From: an uncultured Prevotella sp.
GTDB lineage: Bacteria > Bacteroidota > Bacteroidia > Bacteroidales > Bacteroidaceae
Assembly: GCA_905234815.1 (NCBI GenBank)
Contig: CAJOIX010000006.1
Span: forward strand, 1 to 48,275
Reading direction: 5' to 3'
DNA: 48,275 bases
Shown: positions 41,876-48,275 of the stretch, piece by piece
Layout of the letters: the number at the start of each line of letters is the position of its first letter
How positions within the stretch are numbered: position 1 is the first letter of the stretch
The notes under the pieces: generated by a model
The model's database searches: none
What the model was told of the DNA's origin: nothing
Seen by the model: only the letters and a program-made list of their open reading frames with translations
Position numbers and translations under genes: made by a program

Positions 41876-43894
41876 TTACCAGTGGCGGAAGAGTTCCAAA
41901 CCGAATTTAAAGCCGATGCCTTTATATCGAGCCTTCTCCCATGCGGTGAACATACCTGCGGAGAAGTAGCGGTTGGTAAATCCGTAGCCCATTTCGCTGT
42001 AGGGGAACAGGCCTTTCACACCGAGCACACTGCCGTAGATGCGTTCTTTCTCTACGTATCGGCCCACCAGCGGCAGGTGGCTGAGCACCATCAGCGGACT
42101 CTCGTAGGTGACGTTGGCGCGGATATAGTGTTTCGACAGATTATAGTAGTCGCTGTTGAGCAGTTCAAACTCTCCGGTCCATTCGTCGCTCCAGCCGTTG
42201 GGAAGCGTGTTTTCGCGGAAATTGGTGAAGTCGAGGAAGTAGGGTTTTTCCTCTTTCAGCGTGTAGAAACCGAAGCCGACGCGATAGGAGAGCGACTGCA
42301 TGGTGGTGAGGTGCTGGATGTATTGTGCATCAAACTCCCAGCGTTCGTATTCCATTTGTGCTTTGAGGAATCCCTTGATGGAGCGTTCGTAGTCGATGGT
42401 CATGATGGGGCCGGACCATCCCCACGGGCGGATTTCCACTTCAGCCATGGGGGCTGCCGAGCGATAGCTTGCCGGCATGCCCACGGCGCGGTAGATGTTC
42501 TTGTCGATAGCCTTGCGCCGATAGTTGTTGATGCCTATCTGCAGACCGAACTTCTCGCTCAGGTCGCGATTCACGGCAAGGCTCCAGTGCAGGTTCTTGA
42601 AGTAGGGCAGGTTTTCGGCTTGCGGCACTATGCCCTGGCTGGTATAAATCTCGAGCGCTTCCGATGCCACGCGGTTGTTGGTCAGCCAGTTGCCGTTACC
42701 CACCTCCAGCTTCAGGTAGCCATTGTGTTTCTTGTCGAAGAAGTAGATTAGCGGTATGTTGAAGTAGAAATGGTGCTGCTTGACCGAGTAACCGCCCTTG
42801 GCACGGAGCATCATGTTGCTGTTGTCGGTAAAGTGGTAAGAGGCTCGCAAGTCGTATTTGTAGTACACGCCTTTCTTGTCGCTGTAGCCCATATAGAGCG
42901 GGTTCAAGAGCGGATTGAGGCGGAAATAGCCGCGATTCTCTTCGCCAAAGTTTGATTTGATGCGATTCATCAGTGTTTCGCCGATTGTTTTCCAGAGCAC
43001 TTCCTTGACGAATCGGTTCTTCTTCTTTTCGGCTTTAAACACTCCGTTAGCCAGGTATGCGTCGTCGTAGATTGTTTCTTCAGCCTGCGAGAGGGGTTCC
43101 GGTCGGAACTTGCCCATGAGTATGGGGTCTTCCTGGTTTTTGATATGGTCCATCAGATGGCCGTATTCCATGTCGCGCGACGTGATGGCTGTCGATACCC
43201 GATTGCCCAGGAAACGGAACATGGTGGTCAGTTCGGCTTTGTTGGCTGTGTCTCGGTAGTCGGCGTCGTGGTTCATGGTGATGGCTATCATGAAGCGCTG
43301 CATATCGAATTCGCCCGAAAAATAGGTGGAGAGAATTCTTCCGGTGGCACATTCCACCAGCGCATCGCCGAGTACCAATTGGGTGTTTTCTATCTTCGGC
43401 TCAAAGTGGAGTATTTCCGTACTATCGTTCAACAGTGTGGAGCGGTAGCGATAGTAGCGTTTATTGATGCGGTTGAAGGGTGAGAGGAGCGTCTGTTGGA
43501 ACATCGTTTCGTTGTAAAGCTGGGGCGACAGGTATTGCATGACGATGTTCATGGCTTGCCGGCGGTGGGGAAAACTGGTGGCGTAGAGGAGCAGGTTGTC
43601 TTGCTTGCTCTCGGCTGTGCGATGCACTCTGATGATGTTTTCCGCCAGATGGGCACGCTGGTTGCCGTGCGCCACGGCATACATGGTGGGCACGGGTAGC
43701 AGCGCAATGTTGCGCCGCTCTACATTCAGGTTGATTTTGTGGTACACATAGAAGGTGGTATCCTTCAGTGCGGTTTGCATTTCCTGTTGTGCATAGGAGA
43801 AAATGCGCTGAAGGATACTGTCTGTCTGTTCGTCGGCAGCGTGTAGCTGCGGGGCGAGACAGACGGAGAAAATGAGAAGAATTATTCTTCGCAT
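41876..43894 (-). CDS. DUF5686-like outer-membrane beta-barrel protein
   Basis: This 672-residue protein has signal peptide MRRIILLIFSVCLAPQLHA. The first 280 residues are mixed alpha/beta (HRRQAMNIVMQYLSP, LVECATGRILSTYF). From about 330 to the end, alternating polar and aromatic strands end in a barrel-like terminus (GIGFKFGLELFRHW, a final aromatic residue as in BAM substrates). The layout fits the DUF5686 family, possibly an outer-membrane translocation or assembly factor. It overlaps the preceding small gene by 13 bases. Function unknown. Confidence 0.82.
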   Translation of the reverse strand: MRRIILLIFSVCLAPQLHAADEQTDSILQRIFSYAQQEMQTALKDTTFYVYHKINLNVERRNIALLPVPTMYAVAHGNQRAHLAENIIRVHRTAESKQDNLLLYATSFPHRRQAMNIVMQYLSPQLYNETMFQQTLLSPFNRINKRYYRYRSTLLNDSTEILHFEPKIENTQLVLGDALVECATGRILSTYFSGEFDMQRFMIAITMNHDADYRDTANKAELTTMFRFLGNRVSTAITSRDMEYGHLMDHIKNQEDPILMGKFRPEPLSQAEETIYDDAYLANGVFKAEKKKNRFVKEVLWKTIGETLMNRIKSNFGEENRGYFRLNPLLNPLYMGYSDKKGVYYKYDLRASYHFTDNSNMMLRAKGGYSVKQHHFYFNIPLIYFFDKKHNGYLKLEVGNGNWLTNNRVASEALEIYTSQGIVPQAENLPYFKNLHWSLAVNRDLSEKFGLQIGINNYRRKAIDKNIYRAVGMPASYRSAAPMAEVEIRPWGWSGPIMTIDYERSIKGFLKAQMEYERWEFDAQYIQHLTTMQSLSYRVGFGFYTLKEEKPYFLDFTNFRENTLPNGWSDEWTGEFELLNSDYYNLSKHYIRANVTYESPLMVLSHLPLVGRYVEKERIYGSVLGVKGLFPYSEMGYGFTNRYFSAGMFTAWEKARYKGIGFKFGLELFRHW

Positions 43895-44205
43895 TGAGGT
43901 TCTACAGTGCCGTTGTTGGTTTCTTTCCAGTTGATATAGAGTTGTATGAGTTCGCGCAGGCCGTAGGCTTTCATGTTGTTGTGGTAGAGCACATCGAAAC
44001 AGAGGCTCAGCAGGTCTTTAGGCGTTTCGTTGCTGCTTTCGAGCAGGGCGCGAGTGTTGAGCCGAAGTTTTTCGAGCACGTCTTCGTCAATGATGCCGTG
44101 ACTGTCTATCAGGTTGCGAAAGAGTTGATAGCGGTCGATGGTTTGCAGGTGGCTGTCGCTCACTTCGATGTGGCGACTTCCTTTTTCGTTGGTTTGGATG
44201 ATCAT
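43882..44205 (-). CDS. Small conserved protein of unknown function
   Basis: This 107-residue protein has no signal peptide or membrane helix. It is mostly helical (HLQTIDRYQLFRNLIDSHG, LNTRALLESSNETPKDLLSL) and acidic at the C-terminus. I do not recognise a named family. It lies between the amidase gene (12-base gap) and the DUF5686 gene (13-base overlap), so it is likely expressed with these envelope genes. Confidence 0.8.
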   Translation of the reverse strand: MIIQTNEKGSRHIEVSDSHLQTIDRYQLFRNLIDSHGIIDEDVLEKLRLNTRALLESSNETPKDLLSLCFDVLYHNNMKAYGLRELIQLYINWKETNNGTVEPQCEE

Positions 44206-44217
44206 ATTGGTTGAGTT

Positions 44218-46842
44218 TTAGTTGTCGGTGAGGAATTTCAGGATGCCTACGATGATGCGCTGGCGGGCTTTTCTGTCGGTGATGCTTTCGAAGGGGAAGC
44301 CCATGGTGAAGGTGCGGTAGAGCGGCCCGTGGTAGGCCACAGCCGCGCTGTTGTTGTCTTGATAGCACATGGCAGCAAAGGCTTCTTCGGTGGGCAGCAG
44401 GGTTTCTGGATGCTGCACGGCATACTGCCGGTGGCTGAGGGCGCGTTGATATTGGAATTTCATGCCGAGTCCGACAATGCCAGGTGCTTCCGTAGGTATC
44501 ATTTCGGGTGCATACGTCACTTTCAGATAGCGGTTGAGGAAGAGGCTGTCGGCAGGCAACCGGCTGTCGCTGCCCAAGTAGGAGCCGCTGACGAGCAGTC
44601 GTCCGCCGCCGTCGAGGTATCGGCAGAGTGCTTGTTGCATCTCTGGAGTGAAGGCTTTGTCGGCCGCAAGCGAATCGATGGATTGCTTTTCGAGTCCGAG
44701 TATGAGGTCGGCGGCAGCAAAGCGGTTGAGCGTGAGCAGTTTGTTTTCTACGACCGAGGCTTCACAACTGTAGATGTTGTATTTTCCGGCAGTGGCGATA
44801 TCATTCATGTGTTGTGCGGCATGGTCGAAGGTATTGCCTCGGATGAGTTGTCCTTGCCAGTCTTGATTGCTATAGCCGAGGGCTCCCGGGCCTTCGCGTC
44901 CTATCTTGGTGCGGTCGAAATCGACTTGCGGTCCGCTCCAGCCGTTGATGGTTCCATACTGTACGCCCATGTCTTGCTGGAAGTCGAAGCCTTGTATGGA
45001 GTCGTTATCGATAATGGCGGGCGTGTCCAGCCGGCGGAAACCGTCGATCACGAGTATGTCTTTGGCCTTTTTGCCTTGGTAGTAGGTGGCGAGTGTGGTG
45101 GTGGGGAAGCTCTCGCCGCCTTGGTTCACGGCTGTCACGCGGAAGCGGTAGCGTGTGGCGGGCTCAATGTTGAGCAGCACGCTGTTGGAAGTGACGAGTT
45201 GTCCGTTGTCGAAGTCTTGGTCTTCTATGGCCGTGTAAAGGTTGTAGGCGGTGGGTTTGGCAGTAGGCTCGAGTGGGTCTTGCTGTGGTTGCCATGAGAT
45301 TTGCACGCGGTTTTCTCCAGCGGGTTCCACGCGGAAGTGTGTTGGCGGGAGTGGTTGTACCACGGCTTGCTCTTTCCAGAGTGCGGCCACTTGGCGCAGG
45401 ATGGTTTTGTAGATGGAGCGTGCCAGGTGGAATTTGAAGCGTGGGTTTTGTCCCAGACGCATGTCGGGGAAGTTTTGGTGGGAGAGCGTTTCAAAAATGA
45501 TGGAGGGCACTTCGGGCAGTCGTGTCTCGGAGTAGTTGCGGTCCCAGAGTGCGCGTATGTCCCATCGGCCGTAGAGTGTGGACAGATCGTTGAAGGTCTG
45601 GGTGAGCATTCTGTCGGCAAACTGCTTGGATATGCTGCGTTCGAGCCCTGCGTTGAGGTAGCCGAAATTGTGGTTGGTGGTGCAGATGGCGAGCGATGCT
45701 TTGAGCGAGGTGCCGTCGGCCTGATAGCCTGCGTCGCTGTGTATGGCCACCGACAGTTCGATGGGCACGGCCAGTCCGGGCAGTGTTGGTACGAAGGCCG
45801 AAGAGCCTGCCAGCCAGTTGGTCATCATCGAGCGCACGTTGATATCGTCCTTATAGTCGGACGTGCCTTCGCTGTGGTTGTAGATTGCGGCTGGTGCACC
45901 GGCCCACTGTGCGTAGTAGCGTGCTCCTTCGAGCGAGCGTGGCAGATTGCTGCGCTGTCCGTTGCGTATCACATTGCCCATGCCGCCTCCGAAGCGGACG
46001 GCGTCGGTAGTGACGATACCTTTGTGGGCTGACTGATTGGTGAGCACCACGCAGTTGTTGGCGTTGCTGCCTTCATCGAAATCGAAGGTGCCGAGATAGA
46101 CCCATGTGCCGCCTCCCATGCGCTGGTTCACTTTGAAGTGTGTTGCGATGCCGCAATGCACCACGGTGTAGTGGGCGTCGGGAATACTGTTTTCTGTGGT
46201 TTGATAGCTCACATACACGGCGTATCGTCCTGCTTCGGGCAGCGTGGGCTGATAATAGACTTCTGCTTCTCGACCCGAGCGGATGGCTTTGGCTTGTCGT
46301 GCAGTTCCTTGGGTGAAGGGGTTGTCACCGTCGTTCAGTTCTGCTTGGAAGCGGAACCCGACGGGATAGGGCTCCCAGTCGCGACTGCCGTCTATTTCGA
46401 TGTAGGTGGGGTAGGGTGTGCGGGAGTCGTTATCGACAATGACTTCGTGGGGCTGTGGATCGCGTTCGCGGGGTGTGAAGACCACGGCTCCGGCGTTTTC
46501 GAGCATGGGTATGAGGAAGGGGAGCACGATGGTTTGCGTGTAGAGGTCTTCGGTGGTGCCGAAGAGGAAGGGCCGCTGCCATTTCCAGAAGCCTTTGGTT
46601 TGGTCGTAGTAGCGTCCGTGGCTGGCCCAGAGCGCTATGTGGTGGTTTTTCAGCCCGTTGGTGATGCTGTTGGGCCGCGAGGTGTTTTCCACCCAGGGGT
46701 GTGCGAAATCGTAGTGGCTGGTGGTGGGCAGGTCGCGCCAGGTGCTGAGCGTATCTATAATAAAACCATTCCCCTTGGCCATGTGGAAATGCCCAAGGAG
46801 AATGGCTATGATACAGAGTCTGATGTAAGCGGTTTTATTCAA
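44218..46842 (-). CDS. Secreted N-acetylmuramoyl-L-alanine amidase with golvesin-like and fibronectin III domains
   Basis: This 874-residue protein has an N-terminal signal sequence, then an Amidase_3 core split by an insertion. Before the insertion come His75 (LWASHGRYYD), Glu98 and the PMLENAGAVVFTPRERD helix. Residues about 185-290 are a golvesin/xanthan-lyase carbohydrate-binding-like domain (ending GIVTTDAVRFGG). After it come His368 (SVAIHSDAG) and Glu451 (IIFETLSHQNFPD), completing the zinc and catalytic set. A fibronectin III domain (about 490-590) and a jellyroll/DUF-type C-terminal region follow. It should trim peptidoglycan stem peptides. The start is TTG at 46840-46842, overlapping the acyltransferase stop by eight bases (ATTGAATAA). 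Confidence 0.88.
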   Translation of the reverse strand: MNKTAYIRLCIIAILLGHFHMAKGNGFIIDTLSTWRDLPTTSHYDFAHPWVENTSRPNSITNGLKNHHIALWASHGRYYDQTKGFWKWQRPFLFGTTEDLYTQTIVLPFLIPMLENAGAVVFTPRERDPQPHEVIVDNDSRTPYPTYIEIDGSRDWEPYPVGFRFQAELNDGDNPFTQGTARQAKAIRSGREAEVYYQPTLPEAGRYAVYVSYQTTENSIPDAHYTVVHCGIATHFKVNQRMGGGTWVYLGTFDFDEGSNANNCVVLTNQSAHKGIVTTDAVRFGGGMGNVIRNGQRSNLPRSLEGARYYAQWAGAPAAIYNHSEGTSDYKDDINVRSMMTNWLAGSSAFVPTLPGLAVPIELSVAIHSDAGYQADGTSLKASLAICTTNHNFGYLNAGLERSISKQFADRMLTQTFNDLSTLYGRWDIRALWDRNYSETRLPEVPSIIFETLSHQNFPDMRLGQNPRFKFHLARSIYKTILRQVAALWKEQAVVQPLPPTHFRVEPAGENRVQISWQPQQDPLEPTAKPTAYNLYTAIEDQDFDNGQLVTSNSVLLNIEPATRYRFRVTAVNQGGESFPTTTLATYYQGKKAKDILVIDGFRRLDTPAIIDNDSIQGFDFQQDMGVQYGTINGWSGPQVDFDRTKIGREGPGALGYSNQDWQGQLIRGNTFDHAAQHMNDIATAGKYNIYSCEASVVENKLLTLNRFAAADLILGLEKQSIDSLAADKAFTPEMQQALCRYLDGGGRLLVSGSYLGSDSRLPADSLFLNRYLKVTYAPEMIPTEAPGIVGLGMKFQYQRALSHRQYAVQHPETLLPTEEAFAAMCYQDNNSAAVAYHGPLYRTFTMGFPFESITDRKARQRIIVGILKFLTDN

Positions 46843-47383
46843 TGGCGAATTGTTCGGGATATCTTCCCTTGATGTCTTTATAGTGTTGTTTGATTTGTTT
46901 GATTTCTTCTTCCACCTGACCTGTTGGCTGCACTTGTGCGGTGCAACTGATCAGTTTCCGCTCGAAGTCGATGGCATAGAGCAGAATGGGTATTTGTGCG
47001 TTGAGGGCAATGTAGTAGAACCCGCGTTTCCACTGCGGGTTTCTCTTTCGGGTGCCCTCGGGTGTGATGCAGAGGCAAAATTTGTCTGCCTTCTTTGCTT
47101 CGGCCGAGAGAATTTCGGTGAGGCTGAGGTTCTTGTCGCGATAGACTGGTATGCCTCCCCACCGTTTGAAGATAGGCCCGAGAGGCCAGAAGAACCACTC
47201 GCGCTTCATCAGGAAGTTGGCGTGCATACCTTCGGCACGCACGAAGAGCTGACCAATGATGAAGTCCCAGTTGCTGGTGTGTGGGGCCACACAGAGGATG
47301 CATTTCTTCGGCTGCTCAATGGTGATGTTTTTCTGCCAGCCCATGCAGCGGTAGAGCAGCCAAGCGAAGAATTTTCTGAGCAT
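46835..47383 (-). CDS. 1-acyl-glycerol-3-phosphate acyltransferase-like protein
   Basis: This 182-residue PlsC-family enzyme has the HX4D motif in PHTSNWDFI (His35, Asp40), the PEGTRKRN motif and a variant GGIPVYRD block. It probably adds an acyl chain to lysophosphatidate or a related lipid at the inner membrane. Its end overlaps the amidase start by eight bases. The small gene at 47440 lies 56 bases upstream. Confidence 0.92.
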   Translation of the reverse strand: MLRKFFAWLLYRCMGWQKNITIEQPKKCILCVAPHTSNWDFIIGQLFVRAEGMHANFLMKREWFFWPLGPIFKRWGGIPVYRDKNLSLTEILSAEAKKADKFCLCITPEGTRKRNPQWKRGFYYIALNAQIPILLYAIDFERKLISCTAQVQPTGQVEEEIKQIKQHYKDIKGRYPEQFAIE

Positions 47384-47439
47384 AGTGTTTCTTGGTTTGT
47401 GTGTGTGGACGGGGGTGTGGAGCCCACAGGCGAATTTCC

Positions 47440-47709
47440 TTAGAGGTTGCAGATTTGGTCTATCAGTTCATTCACGTGGTTCTCGAAATCTTCGGTCAGC
47501 GCTTTGAAGTATTCCTTCTGCGGCATGCCTGGTTCAGGATGTGACACACGGCGAATGAAGTCTGCATGGGTGTTGAGGATAGATTGCAGCAAGTCTTCAA
47601 TGTGTTCTTCTTTTTCCTCTTTGCTGTACAGGGCGATGGCCAGACATTCTGCAAAGAGATCGCTACAAATCAGGTTGATGTCGTGTTTCAGATTACGTTT
47701 GTTTGCCAT
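47440..47709 (-). CDS. Small conserved protein of unknown function
   Basis: This 89-residue protein is all-helical and acidic, with no signal peptide (NLICSDLFAECLAIALYSKEE; HADFIRRVSHPEPGMPQKEYF). It is first in the envelope operon. A -7 box TAtcTTTG lies at 47761-47754 with a weak -33 partner. I do not recognise a named family. Confidence 0.82.
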   Translation of the reverse strand: MANKRNLKHDINLICSDLFAECLAIALYSKEEKEEHIEDLLQSILNTHADFIRRVSHPEPGMPQKEYFKALTEDFENHVNELIDQICNL

Positions 47710-47753
47710 AGTTGTCAGTTTTAGGATTAGAATTTAAGGATAAGTTCGTCCTA

Positions 47754-47761
47754 CAAAGATA
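47754..47761 (-). promoter_or_regulatory. -7 box for the envelope operon
   Basis: TAtcTTTG on the minus strand, about 45 bases before the start codon at 47709. The -33 position carries only a TTTTT-like stretch. Confidence 0.45.
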
Positions 47762-47831
47762 AGCGATTTTTTCCTTATGGAAAAATAATCGTGTGTGTTT
47801 TTTTATAATGCAGAAAAAATCTGATGTTTTT

Positions 47832-47862
47832 TTTGCGGATAGAAAATAAATCTTTAATTTTG
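47832..47862 (+). promoter_or_regulatory. Promoter of tRNA-Cys
   Basis: TTTG at 47832-47835 and TAatTTTG at 47855-47862, 19 bases apart: a textbook Bacteroidetes promoter ending 18 bases before the tRNA. Confidence 0.82.
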
Positions 47863-47880
47863 CAGTCGCAAATTGCGAAT

Positions 47881-47951
47881 GGTACCTTGACCGAGCGGTT
47901 AGGTAACGGTCTGCAAAACCGTGAAGAGCAGTTCGACTCTGCTAGGTACCT
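47881..47951 (+). tRNA. tRNA-Cys (anticodon GCA)
   Basis: GGTACCT (47881-47887) pairs with AGGTACC (47944-47950). The anticodon loop is TCTGCAAAA, giving anticodon GCA for Cys, and the T loop is GTTCGACTC. The D arm and short variable loop have normal geometry. No CCA is encoded. Confidence 0.97.
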
Positions 47952-47966
47952 CTTATTAAAAGAAGA

Positions 47967-47998
47967 GATGTGTCGCCCTGTGGCGGCACATCTTTTTT
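47967..47998 (+). terminator. Terminator after tRNA-Cys
   Basis: GATGTGTCGCC (47967-47977) pairs with GGCGGCACATC (47982-47992) around a 4-base loop, with one G-T pair, followed by six T. Confidence 0.9.
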
Positions 47999-48015
47999 GT
48001 ATTTAGGGTTTGTTC

Positions 48016-48097
48016 ATGTCCCCAATCCTCACCCCAGCCTTCCTCCCTGAGCGAAACTCGCCCACTCTTTGCCTTTCCAGAAGGTGAGGGGGATTAA
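48016..48097. repeat. Degraded copy of the GC-rich palindromic element (uncertain)
   Basis: CCCCAATCCTCACCCCAGCC followed by TTCCTCCCTGAG near 48030-48050, and GGTGAGGGGG near 48084-48093, resemble the CCTCCCC...GGGGAGG family at 1242, 1826 and 2863. The match is loose. Confidence 0.3.
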
Positions 48098-48102
48098 ATG
48101 GT

Positions 48103-48275
48103 TTATGATCTGTCGCCGACAAATCCGTCGCCCACTTCGCCTGTCATTAAATCAAAATGTTTAAAGACAGGTGGCGTTGGGGCAAGGAACATTTCAATGA
48201 AGTTATAGACAAGAACATTATTATCGATTAAATGTTTGTCTTTCCCGCGTGCACACTGACATACCAAATAAATTG
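48103..48275 (-). CDS. Possible 3' end of an unknown gene, cut by the window edge
   Basis: One minus-strand frame is open from the window edge to a stop at 48103-48105, giving at least 56 residues. The sequence looks protein-like and ends LAPTPPVFKHFDLMTGEVGD followed by GFVGDRS. No family is recognised. It sits just beyond a tRNA gene, a common site for integrated elements, but nothing else here supports integration. Confidence 0.4.
   Translation of the reverse strand, partial: IYLVCQCARGKDKHLIDNNVLVYNFIEMFLAPTPPVFKHFDLMTGEVGDGFVGDRS

Noticed and set aside
47881..48275. An integrated element at tRNA-Cys.
   Set aside because: No integrase, attachment duplication or mobile gene is visible within the window; only a partial unknown frame lies beyond the tRNA.

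Overview
This window looks like chromosomal DNA of a Bacteroidales species, most likely a Prevotella-like member of the Prevotellaceae. Three things point there. Several promoters match the Bacteroidetes consensus (TTTG, about 19 bp, TAnnTTTG). The gene families are typical of the group: a DUF2723 membrane protein, a DUF5686 barrel protein, an RprX/RprY-like pair, an EF-G2-like factor and a golvesin-type amidase. The GH53 enzyme ends in a short tail resembling a type IX secretion signal. This rests on reading translations and motifs by eye; no database search was run.

Left end (1-3126): the 3' end of an unrecognised gene, then a leader with its own promoter and a small CRISPR array (six 36-bp repeats, the last decayed, and five 30-bp spacers). 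About 1.4 kb of non-coding mosaic repeats in two inverted clusters follows, then a short sigma-70 factor lacking most of region 3, then a tract of 7-bp tandem repeats.

Plus-strand block (3127-10351): a compact operon encodes a secreted protein, an HPr-kinase-like ATPase, an S26B-type signal-peptidase-like protein and a PqqD-like protein. This combination suggests peptide processing, but no precursor or modifying enzyme is visible. Two minus-strand genes (a small membrane protein and hemW) follow, then an EF-G paralogue with altered GTPase motifs and two lipoprotein genes.

Minus-strand block (10715-48000): nearly everything reads leftwards in long, tightly packed operons. These are rpsF-rpsR-rplI; rprX-rprY; mscS-rsmF-thyA-folA; a 23S methyltransferase, DPP IV, polyferredoxin, Tat aldo/keto reductase, tatA, tatC and DedA operon; a polysaccharide deacetylase; the DUF2723 protein; an eight-gene run from MATE through cytidylate-kinase-like, YfcE, rfbB, a sigma-4-like small protein, fdtA-like and an acyltransferase to a BadF-type kinase; a secreted GH53 galactanase; an MltF-like lytic transglycosylase; and a cell-envelope operon (small protein, acyltransferase, amidase, small protein, DUF5686). 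A tRNA-Cys with a near-ideal promoter and terminator lies at the right end, followed by the tail of an unknown minus-strand gene.

The most interesting features are the Tat-linked redox operon, which includes an apparent NapH-NapG-like fusion with an internal KR-type Tat-like signal beside tatAC; the HprK/S26B/PqqD cassette; the region-3-deficient sigma factor with a changed melting aromatic; and a family of short hairpin-array repeats found after at least five transcription units.
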